DNA from: Atrichornis clamosus
Lineage: Eukaryota; Chordata; Aves; Passeriformes; Menuridae
Direction: 5' to 3'
DNA length: 64,000 bases
Assembly: GCA_013400975.1 (NCBI GenBank)
Contig: WBMZ01003346.1
Span: forward strand, 1 to 64,000
The notes under the pieces are model-generated. The model made no database searches and was not told the origin of the DNA. It worked only from the letters and a program-made list of their open reading frames with translations. Positions 9,101 to 24,100 of this stretch are shown here, one piece after another (the first letter of the stretch is position 1; every line of letters begins with the position of its first letter). The translations under genes were made by a program, and so were the position numbers.

Positions 9101-12100
9101 GCCAAGGAAGCCAGGTCTGTACTGCAGGGTAAGATCTGTTCCCCTCACGTTTCAGGGACAACACTTACGATTCGTGAGCTCCTTGAGCTGCTGCTGTAGC
9201 GTGATGGAGGCATTGTAAGTACGGAATACCTTGGCTGTCAGTCCCTCCATAAGGTCTTGAAGGTGTTTATTTAAGATACTGGTCTAAAGAAGCAGAAAGG
9301 AGAGGACAATCAGCACTAGGAATGACCACAGCATTTGTGAAACCTCTGGACCCATGGCTGACACAGACGTGCAGCTCACGGCTGGAGCCTGGTGTACTCA
9401 GCCCTGACCACAACAGAATAGCCACAGTATTACTGAAACCACAGCAGAAGTGAACTGAGAACCAACAAGTATCAGATGGGTAACAAGTACCACAAGTGGC
9501 CAAAAAGGATTTCTTTGGTGTGGAGGCTTTGGTTTTCAGTAACTATAAATGTGCCTGGACCACCACAGTGCTCCCACAGAGCCCAGTGTGCACATGGGGA
9601 TGGCACCTGAAAATCTGTCACCTCACACATCATCTCTGAACTCTGGAAAAACCTCCCCAGGTCAGAGCCAGGCAGGCTCACCAGGACCAAGGCCCATCAC
9701 TTTGGGAACCTGTGGGCACAGTGGACAATTCAGACACCGCACTGAGACAGACTCTCACTGCTTTTAGGCTGCACTGGAAGAAAATTTCCAGAAACCATTT
9801 CTGGAACAGAGCAGCTGTTACTGCCTGGTGCAGAGTGAGCCTGTTCATGGTGCTCCACCACCCTCTCCCTGTACCATGTGCTTACATTGAGGCGGTCAAA
9901 GAGGTCGTCCTCAGGCTGCTTGTTCTCCATGAACAGCTGAAGATTCTTAAACACCTGCAGGAAGAGAAAACCAGGAACTTCAGGCACACAGACCAGACAG
10001 TGCTGGGCAGTACCAAGATGTATGGCAGTAAAACTGCCAGGGAGCCAATTAAACTGTTCTCAGGGAACAGTGATGATGCTGGATGTTACCTCCCAGCAGG
10101 CAAAGACCCATCTCTCAATGCAGTGCTTGTGTTGCAGGTTCCTCCCCAGCAACAGGAGCCCTGAGCCTTCACTGCCCTTTATCCTCATGCTTTGGACTGA
10201 AATTGCAGGAGACCTGACTCTGCTCTGGCTTAGCTGCCTAACAGAGAAAGAGACTCCAAAGCTACTGCCTTTCCCTTCCTCTCCCATTATTACTCCAGCC
10301 TGGGACACTCCTGAGCCATTTCCCACAGATTGAAGCTCACTGTTTCATACAGTTTCAACCCAAACATGTCTCACTGGGGTAGGGAGAATAATCAAAGCAT
10401 CTTTGATTATAACAGAGACCACAAATCCCAGCTCTGCATGCTCCAACTCCCCAGCTTCTCAACAATACACATTCTTTTACAGACACCCAATACACAAAGG
10501 TTTCTAGTTCCACAATAATCAACACCCCATTTTAAGCACTGAAAAGACCCCAAGAAATACCAATAAATTTAAACAGAAAAACATGTTTTCTTCTTTACAG
10601 AGTGAAGCAAGAATTCCAGCACACGTTCATTTCTAGAGCAGCAGTAGTTTGATTTCTTTCAGTTGCTTTGCTCCTCAAGAGGCCAGCATTTACTGCTGAC
10701 TGTCATTACAATTACCACAGTCTTATACACAGGGTATCTAACACAGACCACAGAGCTGTGGGCCAGATGCAAAACTCTTATAACCCACAAAAATATTTTA
10801 GATAGTGCCCTCCAGGTTCACACTGCTGAATAAGGATTGATTCTGCAACAAGGCCAAAAGCACATCAAATCTGAAACTGGTGGATGACAAAGAATAAAGA
10901 ATTAACATGGCATAAGAAGTCTTGGTTGGTAGACACCCAGGTATCAGTGCACCTACTCTATAGGCTCTGGAGCAGTCAAGATCAAGATCCAGCTCTGTGA
11001 GGGCTCAGCTCCAACATGAACCCAAACACTGGGACAGAGAAGAGTGTATTATCAAAGCCCCAATCAAACTGCTCCTCTGCCAGTATTTCAGAACCTTTTG
11101 TGCTGTTACTTGTCACATGGGCCTAGAACTCCACCATCTACAGGTGAAAAAAAACCAACTCTGCTGACCAGAACGAGATGCAGGAAACTCATCTAGCATG
11201 GCTGTTACAGTTATGTTATGTCAGCTCTTCACACTGAGACCACAGGGAAGAGCAGCAAGACGTCTGAATGTCTCATCTGCTGGGCGGTGTCACACACACA
11301 CCACCTTCCATGGCACTGCCAATAGAGAGGATGTCACCTTCAACTGACTTATTTTCTGGCTAGGTATCTGAGCAGTGATAAAGCAACCTGCTACTGCCAT
11401 CCAAACTGTGCTGACCACGTGTCTGTGCAGTTCAGTCTGTGTATGTGCTTGTGGAGATGCCTTACCCTCTTCTCCACGGGGACCTTGTTGTAGTATCGGA
11501 TGGAGTCCTTCCCGAGGAAGTCGAACTCAACCACGTATTCCTGGCCATCCAGTTCAGGATGCAGCTTGATGTGCTCTACTCTCAGAGAGCAGCAGCCCAC
11601 GGTGTCAGCTGTCTCTCCTTCTTCTTTTTCGTTACCAGCTCTCAGGGCAAGCTACATTTATATCAAGGCAAGAGAGGTAAGGCATTTAAACCATCCCCAG
11701 AACATAGAGATGCTGTAAACCTTCATACACCGGCCTAGAATCAGCAGTGTCCAGAGGAGAATATCTCCTTATTTTTCAGAGTTTAAGCCAGAATGTTTTA
11801 CCAACTTTTGCTCATTAAGTAACTCAAACTGTGAGACAGTTCTGACTAATGGAAATTCATTTCAAAAAGTGTGGTAGTTTTTAAAAATCAAATTGAACTT
11901 CATGTGACCTCTACCTGAAACAAATCATACAGTTCAGTTGTTCATCTTCTCTGATCCCAGCCATACTGCACACTAAATACACTTCAAACAGTATATAGGT
12001 GATACAAATATTGGGTTGTATAAACTATCTAAAGGCTACATTTGGATGCATAAAAACATATATTTTAACTGTACTGGCTAAACCAATTTCTAGTTTTTGA

Positions 12101-15100
12101 AATCTTCAGTGGTCATGTGAAACCACAATTATTCACATGTAAGTTCCCTGGTTTACATCAAACCATCGAACAAAACCTGCTAATTTAGTTAGTCAAGACC
12201 CCATGTGCTACCAGGAAACAGCTCTCTGGGAACTGGTTTATGTTGCTTTAAATGCATCAACACAACTGCAGTTTTCTTTATGCTGCGGTGAAAAAATTAG
12301 CATAATTACAAAACCTCACAACTGTGACCTCAAACTGAAGAGGTGACAAACCAGCAGAAATTCTCAGCAGGAAAACTGAAACAGCTGGAGACAAAAAGCC
12401 AACACAAACTTCCCAGTAATCCAACTGGGCGATTCTGGAACCAGGCTGTGAATTTTGCATGAACTAAACAATGTTGCCTGAAATAGACATGTTCAGTACA
12501 ATAGTTTACTGCTCTGGATTCCAGGTAATGGGAAGGAAAAGGAGACAGGAGCCTACCCACCAGGAAGTCTCAGGATACCTTAGTAACTGGCTCAATTCTG
12601 CCTTAGAGACAAACACACACAGCATTCCCAAGTATTCCCGGCAGGACAGGGAAGGCAAGAGGAGCATGCTGGGAGGGAGCCTCACCTTGTCAATGAAGTA
12701 CAGTGCCACAGCCCTCTGCCGTACTTTCATCTCTTTGGATTTCCAGTCTTCCCGGTATTGATTCCGGATTTTATCTACACACTTCTTCAACCTCCGAGCT
12801 GTCTCGTACTTCTGCCAGTCCTTCTCGCCCTGCAGGGAAAGTTGGAACAGAGTCAGCATTAGACAGCAGGCAAAGGCCCAGCTCCAATCTGCAGCTCAAG
12901 GCTTTGCAAGCCTGTGTGTGGCAAATGGTCTCGTTGCACAAAAGCACTGAGATGTTGCAGCACCACAGCTCAGCTTCCCACTGTGCTGTCACACAGCTGT
13001 AGGTCATTCAGATTTCCATGATATTAAATGCTTCCATGGAAGCAACTACAGAGACACAAAAGACACATCTTCCCTGCTTCTCAACATATAAATGGTTTCC
13101 TCTGCTTTATTCAGATGACACTTATGTCCTTTCAGCTGTGTAATTAAACACCCATAAAAGGTAAAAGCAACATCAACAGTTCATCATCATTATTATATAT
13201 TCAAGACGTGGCAAAAAGAGGGCAGGAATTCACAAGGAACAGAAATTTTTCCTCCTATATTTGTAGGACAAACTCCTTGTTCCTAATTCAGGAAAAAAAT
13301 CTCTCAGAAAAAGACTCATGAGAAGAGCTTAAATTCTTGCTTTTATGGACTTGATCCACTGGCTGGATATTTGCTCCCACAGCAGGAATTTGTTTTACTT
13401 CAGTTGTGAGCTCCTTATAAGCCTTCTCAGCCAGAAGCCTGGCCAGGTTTTTAATTTTATGAACAACTAATTAACAACCCATGGTTAGAACTTCTCTACA
13501 TGACCAGGCAGGGGAAGTTAAGGCCAAATGTAGGTAAAATATCCACCAGAGCAAGTCTGTTCCTGGATAAATTGCTTCCTTTTAGGTTTACATAGGTTAA
13601 AGGACTCCTGCTGGAAATGACACAACGATGCTTTTCAGGAGACATTGTCCAGATTTCACCTGCTCTCCTGGGCAGTAACTGTATCCTCTCTTCTCAAGGG
13701 GGAACAGAAGCACAGAAGCTTCCCCATGTTTTTCAAGCACTGCAGAATGAAACAGCAAGGCAGCTTTACCTCCTCTCTCTTTCTTAACCAAGAACTGCAT
13801 TTGCTTCTTGGAAACATGACCAAGAAGACTGTTCTGGTTTTGTTTTCTTAATTAAATCTTTACCTTAATTCTCGAGCTAGGGTTCAACATGATGTACTTG
13901 ATGGAGCCTTGGATGTTCTCAGTCCATGACACCAGCCAGGTGACCTTGTTATCATGCCGGACCTCCTTCCACTTGTGTCCTGGCGGAGGGGCAGGGATTT
14001 TGGAATCCCTACACAGAATTAGAAAACAAAAAAATAAAAACTATTTAAAGAAACTCCCACCAGCATGCATACAGAAAAGGTAATGAGCAGCATTACACAA
14101 AGAAAGTGCAGGGAAAGAAACGGAAGCAACAAAAGTACATTATCTCCACAAGGAGGAAACCAAGTGAATCCAAATGAACAGTCAAAGATCAGGAATGTAC
14201 CTGCTGTAGAATTATCCTGCAGGTGGGACACGCATTGCTAGGACCAGCTCTGATGTGTGCACATTGCAATAGTGTGGACACTTATCAGGACTAGAGAGTG
14301 AAAGAGAAGCCCATCAAACCTTAGACTTAACACTAAGACAAAGTAGGGCAACCTATGTAGAAGAAAATTGTTTTCTGGAAATACTAGCAGCAAAGACCGT
14401 TTAAGCAGATGTAGGGTGTAGGCGTGAGGAAGAAAATATGTTGACAAAGTTCTACATGAAACCCATGATTGCCTTGTTCAGTCTCTGCTTGTATGACTCA
14501 GTTTCTTATCCATATAAGAACAAGATAAGCTGCATCCCTAACTCTACATGCTTGAGTATCAACTTATATAGGGTTTTAAAAAGAATGAGCTCTCCTATCT
14601 CGAAAGCAAAGCCAAGGTGTGAAGCACCCAGTGCTCACTTGCTGCAGTTAATGATGATGTCCTCAGGCATGATGCGTCTCTTCAACATTCCCATTTTGGG
14701 ATGGTTCCCGCGACCTCGGAAGAGACCTGGGGGCTCAATCTTAAAGTTGGCAATCCTCTCCTTGTGGTTGTCCATCACACAGTAACCATACTCCTTCAAT
14801 AGCCGCTCATTCTCCTCTTTGATTTTCTGGGAAAAGCCAAAAGTAAAGATCATATGGCACATAATTAAATGCCAAGACTTCACAAATTTTTATATTTGCA
14901 GCACACTAAGCTGAAGACCCAACCCGAAACCAGAACCCCATCATGGCAAATGTAATCAGACTGGCCACAGACCAGCAGACTGGTCAGAAAAGCATTCATA
15001 AAATGCAAGCAGCATGAACAAACCTGGAAAAAGGAATGAATGTGTGAAAACTCTCTGAAAACTTGTACTTGAGAGAAAGAGATTAGTGCTGGTGAATGCA

Positions 15101-18100
15101 ACTCTGACTTTGCCACAATAGAGGCATGTACCTCTACCCACATATCTTAGCTGCAAGGGCAGCCCCAGCACAGTATTCCTGCTTTATATTCTATACTGAG
15201 CATCTGACGTCCACTGGACTTCGTATCTTGTTGTTTATGTATAAAAACTCTGTGTATAAAAGACTTCTGTGTTTGAACTCAGCATTGGGAAGCAGGCAAA
15301 GGAATGTCTCCAGGCTGCAGCATGTCAAGCCTGTGTCAGCAAATGGTCTCATAAGCAGAACACAGTCTCCTAAGAAAGAATGTGCTGAGATTTCACTGCA
15401 TACTTCTGTGCCTGAACTCTTAATTATATAGAAGGAAAAATAAAAACATTACAGCTCAAAAACTAACATCTGACCCATAGACAGCACTGCTGTGCCAGCT
15501 AAGACACAGAAAAAGCCACTTCTGCTCCACTGTAAGAGCCACCATGGACAGGAACTGAAGGGTTCAGCCACATTTACCAAATGGAACCAGCAGTTAGATG
15601 TGGGCTCTCTATTTTGATGGGATCCCTCTGATTCCAAAGACTGTACTTCCAAGGTACCAGGCCCATCATTCAAAGGACAATTACTAGAGAATTGCAGAAG
15701 ACCAACTGAGAACTTGGGGGAAGTTTTCAGCTTCCAACTTCCATTGCAGGTAATTTAATTCTCTCCCTACAAGCCACTGTAGCTGTTCTACTGCAAGATA
15801 AAGTTCATTTTTTATTAGAAAAACAGCTTTACTTAATGTTTAAGATTTCTTCTCTCGTTTTATTCACTAATGGCATTGCTGCATGCTTTCCACCATCCTT
15901 AGGTATCCTGAGTATCCACTGCTCATTATTGCCCAGGGACCAATGAACCCACAGAGGCAGCACCTCTGATTCTCTTTATTTACTTAAGCAGTTACTTAAC
16001 TTTTCTAATTAATTAGAAGCTTTCCCCAAGCAGGATCAGCCCTATCAATATCATTTCAAGTCAGGAAGAAGATTCAGCTGCAAACACAGTGCTCTGCCCT
16101 ACCTGAGCTGCACAGTGCAGACTCCTACAGCTCACATGAAAGTAATAATCGGGAAGCTGGTGAAAACACTGACGTATGAACAGCAAGGCAGGCAGAGGAA
16201 TGATTACACAAAGATGTTTACAAGCCAGCTAAGAATCACGAAGTCTCCTAGAATTCCCTCTGGTACCTGTTTCTCCTCCTTGGACATCTGTTTCCTAGCT
16301 TCCGACTGAGCTTTGAAATACTGGCTCATGTGGGTGAAGTCACACTTGCTGAGGCTGGTGATAGTGCTCTTCTCTTCAGAGGTCATTTCCTTGCAGAAAT
16401 AAAGCAGTGCTTTAAGTTTCCACACACAGAAAGTCTTCGTGCACAGCAGAGCTTACCCTACTCCAGGCAGCTTAAACAGGAACAACAGGCAGGTTCTCAC
16501 AATAACCCCCCAGTAATCCCCAAATTCTTGCACAGGTTTGCTCTAGCTGAGGTCAAAGAGAAAAGGACAAGCAGCAGAGCCTATGGAGCACTGGCCTTGC
16601 AAGGCTCAGGTCTCCCCAATCACTGGACAATGCTGCACCACTTTCCAAAACCCTCCCACATCCCACAGTGGCTGGGACTGCTGAGGGATGGGGAGAAAAA
16701 CCCAAAAACACACCCAGCAAAACTGCATCAAACTGCTCTCTTATGGCTGATGACTGAGGTGAAGCTCTCAGCTTTAGGTCTTTGGAAGGGGTTTCCTTCT
16801 AATATGAATCTGGCTCTTACACAGGCATGTAACAGGCAGGTCAGCTACACCCCTTTGTGCTACAACAGAGAAACTTGACTTTGCTGGTTTAGAAAGGCAT
16901 TTATGGAAGGGTCCTTCCTGGTGAAACTACAGGATAAATGGGAAACTGCACAGCCACCCTGAGGCAGCTTTTACCTGCCTCAAGCCAATAAAAGTTGGCA
17001 TGAGGCAACTAAAACAGCAGCCCCTTGACACTGGCCATGCCCACAGTCACTGCAGCCCAGCACTACGTGCCTACCTTTCTCCAGTCCTTGAAGAAGTTTT
17101 TCCTGAAGATCTCCTTTGTAGTGTACTCATGATCAAGCATTTTTGCAAAGAATGTGGCAACTTCTTCTGCTTTGGTACTCAGCTTCATGACTTTACCTAC
17201 AAAGAAAGGTTTTCTTCTTAAAGAAAATGGTAAACAGGAATCAAAGCCATATAGAGACCATAGTAACTGCCTTAAAGGATTATATTTTTACTACGGAGAA
17301 GTTTGTCTTTAAAATGTTACATAATACAGCAATTTGAATGGACAAAGGAAACAGAGGAGCACAGTTGCTTGATTTCCACCACAAACGTTTTGAAAAAAGT
17401 TTCCTCTGGAATCTAAACATTAAAAAAAGCAACAGCAATCTGATGTGAGGCAGGTCTGGGCTGCAGGGCAGGAAGGGGAAAAGGCCTGCTGCAGGAAACC
17501 CTCTGCTGAGCCACCCCCGTGCTGGGTATGCTCCTGGGGAGACGCTGCTGTTTGATGTCAGAGACGGAGAGGATTTTAATAAATATCATATTCCAGCACT
17601 CAGACATATGGGAAATACAGTCCCTGTATTCCTCTTCAAGGCACAGAGAGACTCCACCTTGGAACACCCCTTCCAGCTATTTCTAGGCAGGAAGAGCCCT
17701 TCCTATGGATACACTACAAATAAGCTGGAAAGAGATGCCAAATATTGAACTCTCCTTCATTGCAGGGAAACGTGTCAGGATTCTGCTAATTGTTCCCTCT
17801 GCTGTGGGAATTCACTCCTGCATCCCCAAACCAGGCTCAAAAGACAGTCATTTTTAAGAAAGAGTGAGCTGTCAGTAAATGGACGGGTCACATTCCAGCT
17901 TCTCTGCATGACTGCAGTACAAAGTGAAATTGCTGCAAGGGAAGACTGAAACACAAAGGAAAAGAGGCTGCTGCAACACTGAGGCTGTGGATTCCACATC
18001 TAATGTTCCTATCGAGCATCTTTTTGGTCCTGATTACATTCCTGATGAAACATGGGGTGCCAGTGATCCCTCTGAAGGATTTTGCATGCAGCTCACATCT

Positions 18101-21100
18101 CCAGCTAGCTGCAAGAAATATTTAAAGTTCCAGTGGTTGGCAGACATTCAATACCTGGGGATTTTTAACAACCATTTTACCGCACAAAAGTGAACACAAG
18201 AAACTGTTCAATCTGTGCTCTTGGAAAAAATGCCACGCTTTGATTTACTACATATTTTCAAAAGTTGCATCATCTCTAAAATTAAAGCATGGGAGTCAGC
18301 TATAAAGCCTTAAGATCTATAAACCCTCGTAAAATAGGACTTAGCAAAAGGTCCTCCCAATGATCTGAGAATATTCCACAATTAAATTAAACCAACAGTA
18401 ACTCTGCCAATTTTTAAGCTGTAACCTAAAATACAGCGTTTGTTTGCTTATAACAGGAAATGGGGGAAGGGAGAGACAGCAAGGGAAACTGTTTTTCCAG
18501 GCTGCAATTTTAGCTTGAAGGAGGCTATCGAGTTAGTAATATGTTACGGGGCTAAAATGTCTGATATTTTTCCAAGCTAGCTGAAGGCTCAGTCACCTTT
18601 ACCTAACCGCTTTAGAAAAATTTCATTGGACACAATTTCCCTTTTTTCCACAAAGATTTGAAAAGGCTCTCATTGACCGAAGCTGGACATTTAAAGAAAA
18701 AAGGAATCTATTCGAGAGACATGGATATTAGTGACCTGATCTGAAAACCAGAGAACAACCAGAGGACATAAAGAGCAGAAGAGACCCCATGGCCATGACT
18801 GAAGAGCAACTGCCACCACCTACACTCCTACCTTGCCCCATCTACAGCAAAGTGTGAAAGTCTGAGCCACCTCTACACTACAAGCAGTGGCTGGTTAACC
18901 CACAGTCACTCAGAAAGGATGGCTTTGGCATTGCAAGCTCCTTCCCCGAGCTGGTACTGTAGGCACTTCCAAGAGCCCCAACAGTTGCTATGTGAGATGA
19001 AAGCAGGCAGTGGATCCCCAGGCCAGGGACAGACTCCTCTGGTGCGAGCCGGCCGCTGGCCAGCCACAGCCTCATTACTGGGCTCCACAAATCAGCCTGG
19101 GATAATCTTGAAATTAGACAATGCCTTGTGAGCACAGAGAGCGGCTCTCAGCAGCTGCTGTGTAAATCAGACATCTGATTTTTTGCTTTGTTTCTCAAGG
19201 AAGACTTATGTGGTGTCTTTATTTGCCAGACCCCCTCCCTGCCCACCCCATGACTATCGAGCTTATTGATGAATTTCTGTGATGACACAGGCAGAGGTTA
19301 CAAAAATCCCTGCAGAGGCTCTGTGAAATAGATAGCTGCAGAGACGAGGAGCTTATTGCTGTCTGCACCAAGGGACAGCTCCAGTGCAATCTGCCCCTCC
19401 CCTTCCCCACACAACAGGAGAGACATCATGCATTTTTCAGTAGAGGAAAACAGTTTCCAACTTTGTATGAAGTTCTCATCAAACCCTAAGAAAGAAGGCT
19501 GCAGACATCCTTGATCACTCTGCTATTTGCTTGGAGATGGCCTTTAATAGGCTACAGTCTGTTTATTTCACTACTTTGCTGCTGGAAATGAATGCCACCT
19601 ATTCCTCAGTATTTAAGAACACCGTGTCATGTCACATGAAAACAGCACGTTGCTCCTGGAAGAGTTCCATGTGCAGATGTCCCCACCATCAAAAATTACA
19701 TTTCCATCCATTCAAATACCTCTCACTTAATTCAATCCTGGGTTAATTTGATCCTTCATTTAACATGATCACAGGACTAAAAGGAAACACACGGGTCATC
19801 AAGTCCAGGCTCCAACGGGCATCACATCATATAATCCCTTCCACATGAGCCTCTAACAACCAGTCAGCCCAGGATGTAAGAATCCCACACCAATTAGTTC
19901 TACCACACGCCATGGTCAGGGAGTGGGACCATGACTTACACGACAGGGCTGTGTCCTTGAGGCCAGGGTCATCTCCATAATTCCTACAAGATCCTAATCA
20001 TCTGTATCAAAATTCTATTGTCTTGTATTTCGCTCACGCCACCAAATGCTCATGAATTTTACCACAGATGATGGAAGTTGCAATTCTTAAGGCTGAAGAA
20101 AACAGAGCAAGCCTAAAGGTAACCAGTGATGAGGCAGCTACAATTACACACTCCACTGGTCAGACTCTGCTACTCTGAGGCATCAGACACTCACTTCTGG
20201 TAAGTAACCCGAGAGATTCACCACCACAAGGGAGTGAGAACAAGTTCATCCCCATGTCACCTTGGTGAGCAGAATTCAGCAAGCTCAGGTTAATTCCTTT
20301 ACTTCCACAGACCTTCCCTTCACTTGACTGCTGAGGAGCTGATTTAAGTGAACCACTAAAACACAACCACCTCCCTCAGCTCTTCAGTCCCCAGAAGAAC
20401 ACCACAATACCCTGATGTTTATTTCTCTTCCTAGCAAGTAGGAACACGATTAACTCACCATCATAATAAAACTTGACATTTTCAGGCAGAGGTTCATATG
20501 GTGGAGCAAATACAGGACCTTTGTGCTCTAGGAACTTCCATTTAATGCCTTCAGGGTAGCGCTCTTCTTCCCACCTTCAAGAGAGAAATATGAACCAATA
20601 CAATTTTAAGCTCCCAATCTTCTTTTATTACTGTGTGGGTATGAGAGTATGCTAAACCAGCCAGAAATCACTGCTTTGCCAGGTACAGACCAACAACAAA
20701 TACTCAGTGCACTATCACCATTTAATTCCTTTTTTGACTCCTGAGTTTTTTTCAAAAAAGCACCGTCACATCCATGAACAGGACACCTTGGGTTATCTGA
20801 TGCCTCCAGATTCCTCACCTCCCGTTTACTCCTCTTTTTGCAAAATCACACAGCTGAAAATGCTTAGCTCTTAAGACAGTAAGACTTGGGCCCTGCAAAC
20901 CAGCTAGGATCGTGCAAAATTAGAGTCAGCTATGATCTAACATCAGGTCCAGGATGCCTGCTCAGCAAAGTCAAACGATTGTGGTATACTGTGCAGCTGC
21001 TTTCAGATGTGGACAATATGCCATTAAGGGCAGAGATAAAGAAACAGATGTTCATTTATGACCTAAATGAGAACAAACCTGCTTGGACAAGAAAGACTAA

Positions 21101-24100
21101 AACCCGCTTTGTCATTTTAAATTCATTCCAATTCTCTGGGTGAGAGAAGTGTGCTTGAAAAAACCAGAGCAGCACAGAAAACTGCATGTTTGCCTTAAAG
21201 AAGCCCTATAAAAATGCTCTGTAAAAATGCTTTGCAAATGATGCATTCAATACCACAACACAGCAAGGCAGGCGCCACCAATCCCACATTCCAAGTGAAC
21301 AGGGTCAGCAATTCATCTGCAGAGAAAAGGGTCCTGCCAGGCCAGGATCCTCCCCCCTGTTCCCAGTGCCCAAGTCACTGACTCCACACTCCTCCCCTCT
21401 GTGCTTCTTTCATGATTACCACGACATTACTGCTACACGCTGCTGGCACAGGATTCCCTGCTGGGAAAGGCTATTTCACCTCCGTGATCAATCAGCTGGA
21501 AGAGCATTAACCTGTCACAGCACTCAGTCTCTGAATTGCCCAGACAACTTTGTTGAGCAGCCATGACAATAAAAAAGGAGTTTAAGCTTCTGTGTAGTAT
21601 GAACCCTATGGAGCAGCATTCCCATTCCAGGTGCCACAGCAAGGAAGATGTGCACGTACTGCCTTGTGATGCACAGAGAGATTGCTTCATCTCTACTGAG
21701 ACAAAAGTCACTGCATGGAAGATAAACACCACACAGAGACAAGAGTGTGGGCTGGAAGACACTCAAAATTCTTCACTAGTGTCTGTACATCAATAATTTA
21801 GGAACAACATCTGTATGGGACACAGCAGTTGGCTATAGTTAGAAAGGCACCATCCTTGACCACAGTACTGGACCTGACTTCTTCTGATGAAAAGCACAGC
21901 AACATCTTTAACAGCAAAGCACCCAACCCCAGCTGTAAGTACAGAACTGCATGTGAGTCTTCAGTCCCTGGCTGGGAAGAAGGCTTGAGTAAACTATGTT
22001 GATATAGGGAACCAATATTGACACAGATTCCAAATATTTACATTCCTAATGATTGTTGTGTTTTGTTGGGTTTTTTTTTAATTAATTAGAAGCTAGAAAT
22101 ATAAATATTTTGTCAAACATGGGCCTAGGTTCTTCCACCCAGAAGCTCCTTTCAGCAAAATAAATCTAAACCATTTACCTCTCCTTCCAGCCAGAAGGAG
22201 CTTATCCTCTCTGACAATGAGCAATTTTATTCCAGTAAGAACAAAATAAGGGCATCACTCACAGTAGTTACTGCTTTTCAGGACAGGTTTGTCATTCTTG
22301 CTTTTTAAAATTTATCCCTCTGGTATTTACTTGCTGAGAAATTCTGTACCTCTATCCCTTCCTGTTCTTTTATAAAGGACATTTGTAAAAGGAGTACTAG
22401 AAAGGCAGCAGTTTAAACAGACAGCTGAAGGCAGACTGTGCCTTTTGGGAAGGCTACGAGGAAACATGGGATTAATGGGGTAGTTTTCTAAACTCAAAAC
22501 TACCAGAAAAGTGTGTCACAGAAAGATCACAAACCAGCCCCAATCCCACCTCCACCTTACTAAACATCATACATCAGCATTAAGACAAAAGGTAAAAGTG
22601 AACCTCCTGAGTGTAGCCAATTTTTCATCCTCATTTGGTTTCAAACAGAAAAAGCATTACAGCACCACTGCCCTTGGCAGCTTCTGGTTCTAAAGCAACG
22701 AATTTGAAGCAAATGATTTTGTGGGAGCAAGGAGAATGCTGCCTTTTAGGAAAGATGCCTTAATAATTTCAGCAACAACTAAGCAGTCATAAAGGCTTCT
22801 TGATTAAATCCCTTATCAAACCTGTCTAAATATGCCAGGGTGGCTCAGGAAGGAAAAGCTGGGGCAGATCTTTCAAGTGGAACAAAAAAAGAGAAGATTC
22901 TTAGGGAAAAACCAGAACATAGCTCAGGGATATGTTATTTCAAGGAAATGAACTTGCTGTAACACAGGGTGGGAGAAGTGCTCCTAAGGTGCACTTCTGG
23001 ATCACATTCTTCACACGCTGACGGGGCGTGAAAATGACCTCTGGAACAGCTCCACGTGGTGATGAATGAGGCCAGTGCCTTGGGGATGTCTGGCATCAAG
23101 TACGCACAGAAGTGAGGGTGAAAATGCTCAAGGCAGCAGGCACTTGAGGAAGCAGCCAAAAAAAGGTATCAGACACTCAGAAAATTGACTCAGATGGAAC
23201 ATAAAATGCCCTTAAGAGAAACAACTGAAGTGCAGATGAAACCTTGTCCAGCAAAGACACGCTATACAAAGCTGCAGATGGATGACAGGAACATCAGCAG
23301 AAGGATGCAGCTACCCAGTGCCAAATCCTGCAAAACATGCTTTCCAAGGCAGTTTTCCTCAGCTGTAAGCACAAACTGCAGAGCTTAACACAGCTACAGG
23401 GGCCTGTGCTGCCCAGGCAGGTGAAGGGAGAACAGCACAGCTTTCCAGTAAAGGTCTGCTGTTCAAGGATACAGCCCACAATAAAAGCAAGCTGTGGTAA
23501 GAGAATATTAAGTTAGACAGAAGCAGCAAAGGCAGTTGAGACAAAGCCAAAAACAGATCGTTAAGGCTTGAAAAGACCTTCTGGAGCTTCCTATTGCTTC
23601 ATGTCCCTGTAGTTTGTTAATGTTGCAGCACATTAAAAATATGTTGTCAAAGGGATTGAGAAAAAAGTGGATTGCTCAGGTAAAAAGAAACCACATCAGG
23701 GCAGTTTTGGGGTGGGGCTTGAAACCCAAGTTTCCAAGGGAATATTCAAGTATGAAAAAGATAGGCAAGTGCTGGTGTTCTGGTGTTCTCTGTGACGATC
23801 AAAGAGAAATATGTAAAGACTATAAACACTACAGAAGATTTTTTTTCTTTTTGAAGATGATTCAATAATAGTGACAATAAAGGGGTAAAAGAGTGAACCT
23901 GTAAGGATTGAAGAAGGTTGCAAAGACTTTCCCCAACTCTACAGATCTATTAAAAACAGCCAAATGATCTGAGAAAAGAAAATGCTCATGGAAACATCAT
24001 ACCTGAAAGGTCATAAAAATACATTACAGGAGGGCAGAAAACACACATGGCTTTTAAGAACTGCGTATGTATTAACCTGAGGGAAGTACTAAGGCTGAAA

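Larger units (their letters stand above)
6128..12685. other. TOP1 introns 20 to 14
   Basis: Seven introns separate exons 21-14: 6128-6265, 6416-7149, 7245-8319, 8448-9168, 9284-9885, 9955-11465 and 11652-12685. All are GT-AG on the minus strand. I see no transposon, RNA gene or second exon chain in them. Confidence 0.8.
12830..20458. other. TOP1 introns 13 to 9
   Basis: The introns are 12830-13863, 14009-14638, 14827-16266, 16390-17074 and 17197-20458. I find no other feature I can support. A short stretch near 19770-19830 faintly resembles an old CR1 tail but is too diverged to call. Confidence 0.75.

Noticed and set aside
19765..19835. Weak similarity to an old CR1-like tail (CATCAAGTCCAGGCTCC)
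   Set aside because: Only one short motif matches and the expected following segments are absent.
23555..23605. Possible CR1 tail (AAAAGACCTTCTGGAGC)
   Set aside because: A single short match without the flanking CR1 motifs or terminal octamer.
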